A stretch of 35,154 nucleotides of DNA from the NCBI GenBank assembly GCA_947624345.1, contig CANQJW010000007.1, positions 1 through 35,154 on the forward strand, given 5' to 3'. This stretch comes from an uncultured Clostridia bacterium (lineage in GTDB: Bacteria; Bacillota; Clostridia; Oscillospirales; Ruminococcaceae). Positions 24,005 to 33,500 of the stretch are shown here, piece by piece. The position numbers were made by a program, and so were the translations under genes. Below the pieces are notes generated by a model that was not told the DNA's origin, made no database searches, and saw nothing but the letters and a program-made list of their open reading frames with translations. Numbering within the stretch: position 1 is the stretch's first letter; every line of letters begins with the position of its first letter.

Positions 24005-27000
24005 CTACATTTTGAATGACTGCTCTGAACCGTCGCCCGAATTCACGCCATCCGTCGGCATAATAACAGTAAACGGACCACAGAATTCGGGATCCAACGG
24101 GGTTTCCACATTCATAAACGGAGTCGCCTTTGTAATAACGGTGCCCAAAGAGAAAGGATAGTTTGCACGATAACGAAGAAATCCGTGTCCATACTCATCA
24201 TTGCGATAAGCAGTAATGATCTCTTCCCTTTTCGCGGTCGCAGGCTCATTGATCAGGTAAGCATATTGGATTTCTACCCATTTTGCCATACCTTCGTAAA
24301 TTTCCAACCGCATATTCTTGCCGTATTTTTTGCTAATCGCTTTATCATTCCAGTTAATATACTGCCAAATGTGGGTAAGTTCATGAGCCATCGTCAGCAT
24401 AGATGCCATACGCGGCGAACCATTTTCCACCAATAAAGTATAACCATTACGGTCGCTGATAGCAACTCCCAGAACGCGTCCATCACTCTTTGGCGTAGGA
24501 ATAAATGCCTTACCAAGACGCTTATGGAGCATTTTAGAATTCACCATTTCGACTTTTATACCCGCATTGATTCGAATGCCGAAGAAAGATTCCATGTTCC
24601 TCTTGACATCTTCGAATATCCTGCGGAACTCTTCGCCGGTTTTGATTGCGGTTCTACCGCAATTAAAACATCTATCGCGGCCGTCCGCGAGAGTTTCATA
24701 CTCTACGCCAAAGATCTCTGTACCGCAGAAATCACAATATCTTGCATCGGGTTTTCCTGGCTTATAGGTCGCTTCAATAAATTCGGCAATCTTCTTGCCC
24801 TCTCTGGCCTGCTTCAAGGCATTTCTCTGCAAACCCATTTCAGATAAATAATCAAGCGTTCCGGAAAGTTCAATATAAACAGGCTCGCACTCTCTGCCGT
24901 AAAGCATGTAATAACGCTCGTGATAAGGTCTGCGATCTGTGGAAAATCCGACTTTCGCGGTCTGATCGTTTTCCGCAGAAGGAAGGATCTCATCGGAAAC
25001 CTCAATTTCTTTATCTGAATCGTCTTCGACGGGCTGTGCCTTTTTCTTGTGCTTTCTCAGCCCTAAGATGCCTTTCTTCTTGCTGTCTTGCTTGTCTTCC
25101 TCATTGGGATTGGAGAATTTTGTTCCGTCTTCAACAGGACTTTCTGCCTGCGGCTTTTTCTCAGGAATGGAAGGCGTATCAACGGGGACTTCGTCACCCG
25201 GCACTTCTTGGTCAGAGGGTTTCTCGCCATCCTTAGGTTTTCTCTTAAACCATCCCTTGATTTTATTGATGATTTTCTTGACCCCACAACCGATCTTTGC
25301 GAAAAATCCCTTTTTATTGGGCTTATTATCGTTTTCGGAATCCGTGAACACGATTGGCGGTTTTGGATCCACCAGCGGATTGAGACTCGCCTCAAGCGTT
25401 TCCAGATGCCAATTCAAATAATCATAAATAATACTGAAAATTCTCTGGAGATTCCTTTCCACCGCGATCGTCAAGCCAAGATCCAGCTGACTGTCCTCGA
25501 TGATATAGATCGCGTTTTGATGGAGCTCGCAGCCTTCGCCTCGCACCGAATAGGTCAGGGGCTTGTCCCCCTCGACCTCCGCGAGGAACGAATCATCGGT
25601 CACCGCGCAGATATACGCTTGATTCTCAGCGAAAATAGTCTTGAATATCTCGTTGAACAACAGCGCGACGGTGTAACGGATATTATCGTTTAATTTTCCG
25701 TCAAACTCGGGCAGCTCGATGCGAAGAATTTCTTTATTGTGATAAACACGCTGAGGAATACCGTTTGTTTCTCCCTCAAACGAAATGCGTTTTGCGGTGG
25801 TGAAATCGTTGTATTTCTCCATTCGGTAGTAGCCGGGAGTGTTGACGATGATATCGGCAAATTCTTTGACTACCTTCATGCCCGCGATATCCTTCTGCGC
25901 GCCGATCTTTTCGGACGACCTGACTCCGCAGACGACGTACTCGCGAATCTGTCTATACGTAGGACGGCCGGTGATGTGATCGGCCGCGCGTCTCACTAAG
26001 ACCTGCCCATCTGCGGTCAAATACTGCATTTCATAATATTTTCCACCGAATGTAAAGAACTGACCCGGTAAATATTTTTGATAAATATGACCGCCAAGCT
26101 CTGCTCCGAGATAGTAGCTTTGACCCTTTTCATCCTCCGCAACATATTCGGCCGAACGAATTTCAGATACACACAAAGTCAGGAACTCCGAATCAGATAT
26201 GGAATACGTCGTCTCCATCATGCCGATCTTCAGGTTGAAGGATTCCTCAACTTTTATGATATCATGCGTCCATTCCGTATCCGCGAGCTTTAAGGATTTG
26301 GCATATACTTCATTGACCGCTTGCCGATAATTCTGCGGCAGCTCGTTCATCACGGACACTTCGGAGTAACAGTGGAACAGCTCATACCAAAGCTGCTTTT
26401 TGAGATCGAACACGGGAATGCCGAGCAAAGACAGCTCTTTTTCCAGTGTCTCGGAACAGACCGGAAACGTACTCATCATCAAAATCAGGCGAAGAATGAT
26501 ATTGCGGTTGCTTCTTGCGTAATCCGCGACAATAAACGGGATCGCCTTCGCGTCCGTCTCGAAGATAGAGGCGTTATCCGCCATATAATCCTTCAGGAGA
26601 TAGTCGGAAGAAATAATATTGATAAATCCCTGCTTCGTAGTCCGGGTAGAAAAGTCGCGCAAGATCTCAAACATATTAGACGCTTCATCTTCGACCGTAA
26701 AATAATTGTTCTTTTCTACCTCGGCGCTCCAGAAATTCGGCGTGGTAACAAAGCACTCATCCAGCGACTCCTGACTGGTGGGCAAGCTTGCATATTTTGT
26801 CAAATCATAATAATACTGCTTGTCGATCCAGCGAATATCCGTTACCGGAAAGGCTTCGCCGCCATACCACTTAGTTTTTGAAACTTGGTTCTTCAGAGCA
26901 GCAAAGGATAATTCGGTACCCATGCCAAGATATCTTGAAATATTGGGCACCAAGCGATGATGGAGATAGTCTTCATCCGCCTCCCAACACATATAAGAAG

Positions 27001-28486
27001 ACGTACCGAGATGCTTTTCCGTTGCCGACACCTCAGTAATGCTTTTCATAAGGATATGCGACATTGCATCTACCAATCCATCACAGTTCTTGTCACACAT
27101 ACAAAATACGATACTTTTATTTTCCTCTATTCTGCATTTCTTCGCCAGCAAATTCAACCCGATCTGCGCTGTGGAGATCAGTTTTGCGGGCTCAATAATC
27201 ACACAGAAACCGACACTTTCGAGAAATTCCGAATTAGCATTATGAAGCTTGATATTCAAAACATCCGATCTTGTGACAATACCAATATCGAGATCCTGCT
27301 CTTCAGATGTCAAGACGCCAACATTCCATAAGAATGGAATATTGGTGACAGCTTCTATTCCCTTTTCAATCCATTCTTTAATATCGTCTTCAATCGAATG
27401 TCTGCCAAGCACGACCAATACTTTTTGATGACTCAAAAGAACCCGGTTCATGGGATAAAAAGCATATGGTATTAAATCATGATAAAACGGATTATTGAAC
27501 AATATGCTCTTTCCATTCAGCATATCTAAAGAAGAATGAAGATAATTATGATCGATCTGAAATCCTGTTTTGTTCAGGGTATCTATATACGAAGCAAAAC
27601 AAACTACTTTCTGGTCCTCACTCTTTTCAAGTTCGCGAATGATTTCATCGGTAGTTACATCATAAGCCAAAGCGTTGTTGATGCTGGTGCTTTCCGCGAG
27701 CAACTTATCACCAAAAATAGAGCGCAAAAATTTTCTCAGCAAAGAATAGTTTACAATCTTATAGGCGTCTTCATCTTCACCTAAAATATGTTGGGAATAC
27801 TCTCGCTTGGTAGCACCGTCAAGATAAAAATACAATTCTCCAACAACAAGAATCCCAAAAACCGGGTAGAAAACTGATCTCATCAATCCATCATAGTAAA
27901 ATTTGCGGCTAATAATCATTAACAGAGCAGAAAGCGCAACCGCGCTGTAATAGAAAACCCGAAACATACTGCGGACTTGAACACAGTTTTCCTTAATGCA
28001 CCACTTGTTCTTCTCAGAGAAATATTCGTAAAAATTCCCCGAAATTTTTATGTGTAGCCCTCCGTCCGTTTTAACAGCCTTAGCCATGATTTGAATGAAA
28101 ATCCTCTTTATGAATATATAAGCCAAAATAATAACCGTATTAGCGATGAAGAAGACCCAGAAATTCAGATTAAGCTTTGCAAGTATAGAACTCAGAAAAC
28201 TTCCGATGTGTGTAAATGCAGTTCCAATCGGAGTAGGCATCCATGAATGGCCGGCTAATGCGGATATCCATTTAGGTAAATTATTAACAAGCTTTATAAG
28301 CCACTCATTGATAGAGTTCATTAAAATCATTGCAACGATTACATAAACCAGTGCAATAATGGGCATCAGAAACTGTTTGCTGCGATCAGGTTTGGGAAGA
28401 TTTACTTTCTTGCTGGCAAAGCAAAGAATTACAAAAGGAAGAATCGCCAATATCATCTTGGCTATATTAAGAATCGTCTCAATCAT
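24005..28486 (-). CDS. Giant membrane protein with C-terminal LIM-like zinc ribbon and DA1-like HExxH metallopeptidase
   Basis: 1493 residues. The first 225 or so contain about six hydrophobic segments. A long cytosolic-type alpha/beta region follows (residues about 230-1030, with KVLVVLGR, IGIVTRSD, CVIIEPAKL reminiscent of a P-loop/helicase-like fold without a Walker A), then a basic, proline/acid-rich linker (about 1045-1185). A treble-clef-like ribbon CDFC...CFNC lies at 1251-1276, and HELTH at 1368-1372 has a downstream EGMAKWVE Glu at 1398. Ribbon plus HExxH plus EG(x)n order is that of DA1-type peptidases. GGAGG lies 6 bases before ATG 28486, and the 680-residue gene overlaps it by 8 bases. 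The 25.4-26.9 kb part is visibly more GC-rich than the rest. Confidence 0.75.
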   Translation of the reverse strand: MIETILNIAKMILAILPFVILCFASKKVNLPKPDRSKQFLMPIIALVYVIVAMILMNSINEWLIKLVNNLPKWISALAGHSWMPTPIGTAFTHIGSFLSSILAKLNLNFWVFFIANTVIILAYIFIKRIFIQIMAKAVKTDGGLHIKISGNFYEYFSEKNKWCIKENCVQVRSMFRVFYYSAVALSALLMIISRKFYYDGLMRSVFYPVFGILVVGELYFYLDGATKREYSQHILGEDEDAYKIVNYSLLRKFLRSIFGDKLLAESTSINNALAYDVTTDEIIRELEKSEDQKVVCFASYIDTLNKTGFQIDHNYLHSSLDMLNGKSILFNNPFYHDLIPYAFYPMNRVLLSHQKVLVVLGRHSIEDDIKEWIEKGIEAVTNIPFLWNVGVLTSEEQDLDIGIVTRSDVLNIKLHNANSEFLESVGFCVIIEPAKLISTAQIGLNLLAKKCRIEENKSIVFCMCDKNCDGLVDAMSHILMKSITEVSATEKHLGTSSYMCWEADEDYLHHRLVPNISRYLGMGTELSFAALKNQVSKTKWYGGEAFPVTDIRWIDKQYYYDLTKYASLPTSQESLDECFVTTPNFWSAEVEKNNYFTVEDEASNMFEILRDFSTRTTKQGFINIISSDYLLKDYMADNASIFETDAKAIPFIVADYARSNRNIILRLILMMSTFPVCSETLEKELSLLGIPVFDLKKQLWYELFHCYSEVSVMNELPQNYRQAVNEVYAKSLKLADTEWTHDIIKVEESFNLKIGMMETTYSISDSEFLTLCVSEIRSAEYVAEDEKGQSYYLGAELGGHIYQKYLPGQFFTFGGKYYEMQYLTADGQVLVRRAADHITGRPTYRQIREYVVCGVRSSEKIGAQKDIAGMKVVKEFADIIVNTPGYYRMEKYNDFTTAKRISFEGETNGIPQRVYHNKEILRIELPEFDGKLNDNIRYTVALLFNEIFKTIFAENQAYICAVTDDSFLAEVEGDKPLTYSVRGEGCELHQNAIYIIEDSQLDLGLTIAVERNLQRIFSIIYDYLNWHLETLEASLNPLVDPKPPIVFTDSENDNKPNKKGFFAKIGCGVKKIINKIKGWFKRKPKDGEKPSDQEVPGDEVPVDTPSIPEKKPQAESPVEDGTKFSNPNEEDKQDSKKKGILGLRKHKKKAQPVEDDSDKEIEVSDEILPSAENDQTAKVGFSTDRRPYHERYYMLYGRECEPVYIELSGTLDYLSEMGLQRNALKQAREGKKIAEFIEATYKPGKPDARYCDFCGTEIFGVEYETLADGRDRCFNCGRTAIKTGEEFRRIFEDVKRNMESFFGIRINAGIKVEMVNSKMLHKRLGKAFIPTPKSDGRVLGVAISDRNGYTLLVENGSPRMASMLTMAHELTHIWQYINWNDKAISKKYGKNMRLEIYEGMAKWVEIQYAYLINEPATAKREEIITAYRNDEYGHGFLRYRANYPFSLGTVITKATPFMNVETPLDPEFCGPFTVIMPTDGVNSGDGSEQSFKM

Positions 28487-30521
28487 ATAATTCCTCCCTA
28501 ATAAGCGTAACAGATTCTACATAATCGATAGGAATAACAATCTTGTTTCCTTCTTGGAGAAAATCAATGTCTTTTCTAACATCAGAATATGGGATATCAT
28601 AATCATAATACTGAAGAACTGTAAAGTCATAGTTATACGGTTCTGCTTCAAAAGTAAGTTTAACATCATCAGGATCAATATACATTGAGAACAGCTCATT
28701 GACCTCACTAATCTTTTCGACAATTATTCGTTTATGATTTGACAGAATGTGTTGTTTCTTTTTATAAGAACTTTCAGAATAGTTCAAAACAGAAAACTCT
28801 CGCATCACATTGCATACATGGCTGAGATACCTTGAAAAAGAATCAACACCACTTTCTATCTCCTGCAATATTCCAGACATAACATAGTTAAAATGCTTAA
28901 ACCTATTAACCAATTTATGCCTCAACACAAAGAGATAAATAAGTCCTATTGCTAAGAAAATTCCAAGAACTATGGCAACAATAGTTAAAGAGAATAGGAA
29001 AGATTTTATGGTATTAAGATTTCCAAGGACCAGCGGAAGGAAGCCAACAAAGTAGGCTAAAACTGCAAACAATCCAACGAACATGGTCTTCTTCTTAGTC
29101 ATTCGCTGAGCTATCCCGCGTCTAATATTCTCATCCGCTTCCCTCATTTTCTTGTTGTAATGGTCTGTATTAAATAATTGAGTAGTTGAAGTAGACACCA
29201 TATTATGCTCCTCTTCTTCAAGAAGGTACATGACATCTTCCTTTTGATACTCATTTAACCTAATAGCTCTTTCATCTTTGATTTGATTCATCGTTCTAAA
29301 ATCTTCCTTCGTTGCAGATTTAACTGCACGTCTAGGTTCTCTTAAGAAACGAATGAAATACTTGTTAATCGTATAGAACTGATTATCCCAATACTCATAT
29401 TCATTACTGGGACAATCCTTTGATAAACCAATTTTGTTGAATTTAGATTTAAGATTATCTCTGCTTTCTTTGGTGACAACCTCTATTGGGATCGTGACAT
29501 TAGATTCAAAACACTTTTCTGCTGTATATTTATCTATCGGTTGATTCTCTTTATCTTTAATTTTTTTCGAAGTTTCATCAATTTTAGCTAAAGTAGAATA
29601 TAGTTTTGAATTGTATGCATTGCAAAGATTCTTAACACATTCTGTATCTATTTGCATATCAAGTTTATAAACTCGATTAGAACGCAGAATTCCATGCGGA
29701 CAATCATATGTAGCAAGTAGCATTATGGCTGTTAAAAAATTGAAATAAAGATTTTCATTTCTGCGTCCTTTGATATAAGAAACATCAAAAATTAAGTATC
29801 TTAATTTTTCAGGATAAAGATTATCAAAATAAAATTGAGAATAGTCAAACTCTGTATGATTGGTCCATGCCAATTCTGCTAATTCTGTGTCGACATTTTT
29901 CGCCCTTTCAGCTATTGTTATAACCGATTTGGGAAGATTAAAAAGTTCTCCATACAATTCAAAGCTTTCACTTAATTTTGAAAACTTGAGATTTTTGCTC
30001 CAATCAATTTCTACATCGGACGATTTAAGCTTTAGCTCTTCAAGTAGCTTATAGTATTCTACACTGCTATCAATATTATCAACCTCATCTTTTACTTTAT
30101 CATAACACAACTTTGGAGGGGTATTAAACGGAGTTCCACACAGCCAAATAGAAAGCTTTGTTAACGGATTGCTCAATGCTTTATCAATCAATTCGTTTTC
30201 AGACTTTCTAAAAACTTTAATCTGTTCAAAAGAAGAAAATTGATATTTTTTCTTTCTAGAATCCACAAAATCAAAAGGATTACGCTTATTTACACCATCA
30301 AAACCCCAAGTAGAACTATCATTTACAATAACCGCACGCCATTCCTTTTTATGGTGAATTATCGACTTTAGTTCTGGCAACGCCTCATCAAGAGTTTCAG
30401 CCTTTGTATTCCAAGCACAAAAGGCAAAATTATTCTTATCAAAAAAAGGTTTAAAATAAATATGATACTTATGATAACAATCTTTAACTATGTGTTCATC
30501 ACATATTATAACTGTAAACAT
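28479..30521 (-). CDS. Two-TM protein of unknown function in the tubulin cluster
   Basis: 680 residues; no family recognised. The N-terminus (MFTVIICDEHIVKDCY, then EWRAVIVNDSS at 60-70) has the strand-Asp pattern of a Rossmann-like or receiver-like fold. Residues 100-470 are polar and helical with no motif identified. Two TM helices at about 480-503 and 508-533 form a hairpin, followed by about 150 residues of helical cytosolic tail. Base composition is clearly AT-richer than the neighbours. Its stop overlaps the start of the 1493-residue gene by 8 bases, so the two are translationally coupled. A perfect 12-base-pair hairpin lies just upstream of its start; TAAGG and GTGAG are the nearest ribosome binding candidates. 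Confidence 0.7.
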   Translation of the reverse strand: MFTVIICDEHIVKDCYHKYHIYFKPFFDKNNFAFCAWNTKAETLDEALPELKSIIHHKKEWRAVIVNDSSTWGFDGVNKRNPFDFVDSRKKKYQFSSFEQIKVFRKSENELIDKALSNPLTKLSIWLCGTPFNTPPKLCYDKVKDEVDNIDSSVEYYKLLEELKLKSSDVEIDWSKNLKFSKLSESFELYGELFNLPKSVITIAERAKNVDTELAELAWTNHTEFDYSQFYFDNLYPEKLRYLIFDVSYIKGRRNENLYFNFLTAIMLLATYDCPHGILRSNRVYKLDMQIDTECVKNLCNAYNSKLYSTLAKIDETSKKIKDKENQPIDKYTAEKCFESNVTIPIEVVTKESRDNLKSKFNKIGLSKDCPSNEYEYWDNQFYTINKYFIRFLREPRRAVKSATKEDFRTMNQIKDERAIRLNEYQKEDVMYLLEEEEHNMVSTSTTQLFNTDHYNKKMREADENIRRGIAQRMTKKKTMFVGLFAVLAYFVGFLPLVLGNLNTIKSFLFSLTIVAIVLGIFLAIGLIYLFVLRHKLVNRFKHFNYVMSGILQEIESGVDSFSRYLSHVCNVMREFSVLNYSESSYKKKQHILSNHKRIIVEKISEVNELFSMYIDPDDVKLTFEAEPYNYDFTVLQYYDYDIPYSDVRKDIDFLQEGNKIVIPIDYVESVTLIREELYD

Positions 30522-30539
30522 TTTCTCACTGCCTTACAC

Positions 30540-30573
30540 TTCTCCCGCCGCTATATATATTGCGGCGGGAGAA
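30540..30573 (-). promoter_or_regulatory. Perfect 12-base-pair intercistronic hairpin
   Basis: TTCTCCCGCCGC and GCGGCGGGAGAA flank a 10-base AT loop. No T-run follows on either strand, so it is not a standard terminator. On the mRNA strand the second arm contains GGGAG about 20 bases before the 680-residue gene's ATG. It could set expression downstream of the tubulin gene or act as an RNA stability or processing element. Confidence 0.55.
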
Positions 30574-30594
30574 AATTAAATATTAAAAATTAGA

Positions 30595-33500
30595 TTAATC
30601 CTCTTCAATAGCTGCAAGCTTGTCTGTATAATTTTCAAGATCCTTATTAGTAAAATAGCCGCAAATTGTTCTGCGAATAGATCCACAAACTTGGTCGGAA
30701 AACATACCAAGGCGAATTATTTTTTCATACTTTTTATAGTTATCTATTAAGCAGTTGAATTGATCCGCTATGATATCCGCAACATTACCAAGTAAAGCAT
30801 CTTCATTAGCGGTGCAAATTCTCATCTCGCTATAAATCATTTCAATAATTGCTTCAACCATTATTTTCATTTCTGCCATATCCCTGTTCTGAACCGGAAG
30901 GGAATTGCAATACATCAAAACAATAGTAAAAAGCGAAACATGATCATCCACCTTGTTTAGCTCAGGATTATTAACAAACCTTCTGAATTTGAGTTCTTTC
31001 AGTTTCTTAAAGAACTCAATATCTTCATGAGAACGGAACCCGAACTCTTCATTCTTTCTTCTGAGTCTATTGACATGATCATGAATAGTAGCAACAGCCA
31101 ATCGATCAAAATAGAGAGAATCTAACACCTCATAAAGAACATCACATTTTGTCTTATTGGATACTACCAAATCAATTGTATCATTTTCAGCATTGAGATA
31201 CTTATAAATCTTTTCATTTGGGTTCTGATCAGAAGTCTTATAAAGACAGATACGACCATAAACAAAGCCATACAATAATGACTTATGAATTTTACGCATA
31301 AGGTGTTTTTGATAATCCATGTCCAATTCGGGCATAGTAGAAATAGCATTCCAACGCTTATCAATGTGAGGTGTGATAATAGCGGTAGTCTTACTATCAG
31401 GTCCAATCTTATCCATATAACTCTGATAAATTCTAAAATAATCACCTGCGGAAAGCTGTTCATATTCGTTTTCGCCGCTAATACTAAATTCATCAGTTTC
31501 ATCATCGTATATTGGAGAAGACATCTTAGCAAGCTGAGTGGGCATAATATTATAAACCGCACGATAGAAACGAAGCTCATACTTAGAAACAGTAGGAGTG
31601 GAAATTGCATTAGGAATGAAGGCTGCCACACGAATACCTTCACCGTCTTCTATGGAATCATTGCAAGAAACAATGTTTACTTCTCGTTCTTCTTCGTTAT
31701 CCTTCTTCTTGATACCGGGACTTGCAAGGTTTCTACAAGTTTCAATCAAGTCATTGATATACTTATTTACACTTGACTCCTTATAAAGTTCAGAAGCCTT
31801 TTCATCCTTCTTTTCAGGATTTACATTGTCAAGTTGGAGAGAAGCTTTTACTTCATATTCAAGTTTAATAGCATGGAGGATGCTCTTAACATTGATAATA
31901 TCGCAAGATTCGTCAACTCGGTCTTTATAATACTCGATAATAATATCGTCAAAGATATCCTTTTTACTCTCATAGTTGAACGGATTAACGCTACGGCGTG
32001 CTTCAATATATGCATTGTTTCTCAGCGATTCGAAAATCTTAGCAAATAGCTTAGATGCTTCCTCTCCACTATCAGAAGGTCTGCCAACGCTTGCAGTAAG
32101 CTTATCAAGACACTTCTTTTCACCAAGCACATAACGAATACAGTCGCCATTGTTGAAAGTAAGTTTGGTTACAATATCTTCCTTTCTTTTCTCAATACTT
32201 GGGATTTTACTATCGAAGGTAGCATAGAAATCCTCGTAAGCTTTGATAAGATTGTTAATGGTTGATCTTGAAATATCACAAACCTGCTTAGTAATAACCC
32301 ACTTGAAATAATTCTCAACGAGGCGATAATACTTTTTCAAATAATTATTGCAACGCTCTCCGGGGTTATCAACCACATTATCCATTTTCTTAAGTTTGTC
32401 ACATGCTTCGCACATTTCACGAAGATCATTTTCACGACCGCGAGCAAGCTTAACTTCAAATTTCTTATCGCCCTTCTTATTATCATCATCTGATGATTCA
32501 ACAATCTTAATTTTTTTATCTTCAAAGGATGCTAGAAACTCGTCTGCTTCTGTTTCTCTGGAATTAATAGTCTCCCGAAGCTTGTACAAGAGATAACGTG
32601 CAGCATTAGGATGAACAATCTTACCGCGTACAGAAAGGAATCTCTCCAACATGTACTCGCCAAGATCATCTTTAGTAGAAGATGCCTTACTATTAAATAC
32701 TTCTTTAGCAAAAGATTTTACAATTTCAACAAAGTGAGGGCTCGACGCAATATCTTCAATACTGTAAATAGCATTAAAGCGAGACTCATATTGCATATCG
32801 CCAGCAGATCGCTTTGCAATCTCAAAGGTTCTGTTTTCAGTTAAACCGTATTCATTTTCGATTTGACCATCGATAACACCAGCAACAAGTGCATCAATGT
32901 ACTTTTCTGCAACTCGTGCTATAGTTCTTTCTGTTTCTTCATCGCTGAGAGTTTTAATTTTTGCTTCGAGATATTTATCCCACAGCATCAATGAAAAGTC
33001 ATTACCGTTTTTTTGATCTCTTCCCGACTCAATACTGCTCATATAAACGCCAGAACGGGTAGGCTCGTTTTTGCTGCTGGAACTGGGGTTTTCTTCCCAC
33101 ATCTTATATTCTAACTTAAATTTCTCATCATACTGGAGCCAAGAACTCTCAAGTAATGCTTTTCTCTCCTCATCACTTAATCTATCATCAGCAGAAGACC
33201 CAATAATGCTCGCACGAGCCCAGTTAAGTGCAATATAATTTCTGATATCCTCATAAGGATATTTAAGAACAGATGCACCTGCACCCGCAAAACGGCAACG
33301 ACCTAGTTTATCCGGACTAATGCAAAGCTTCAAAATATTATCCTCGACGCTTGAGGCCTTTGTTTGCATAGGACCAATATTCTGCTCATATATGGACTGA
33401 GCGGCATAATCAATATACTGAGGTAATGTTGTCATATTGCCTGCATTTGAGTCTGTTCTGTCCATAAGAAAACAGAAATCAAAAGGAAGATTGCTGAGTT

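Noticed and set aside
25047-25693. Plus-strand ORFs of 124 and 201 residues
   Set aside because: Shadow frames of the GC-richer part of the 1493-residue gene; no ribosome binding site and low-quality protein composition.
30540-30573. Hairpin after the tubulin gene as an intrinsic terminator
   Set aside because: No T-run follows either arm on either strand, and the downstream genes appear to lack another promoter.
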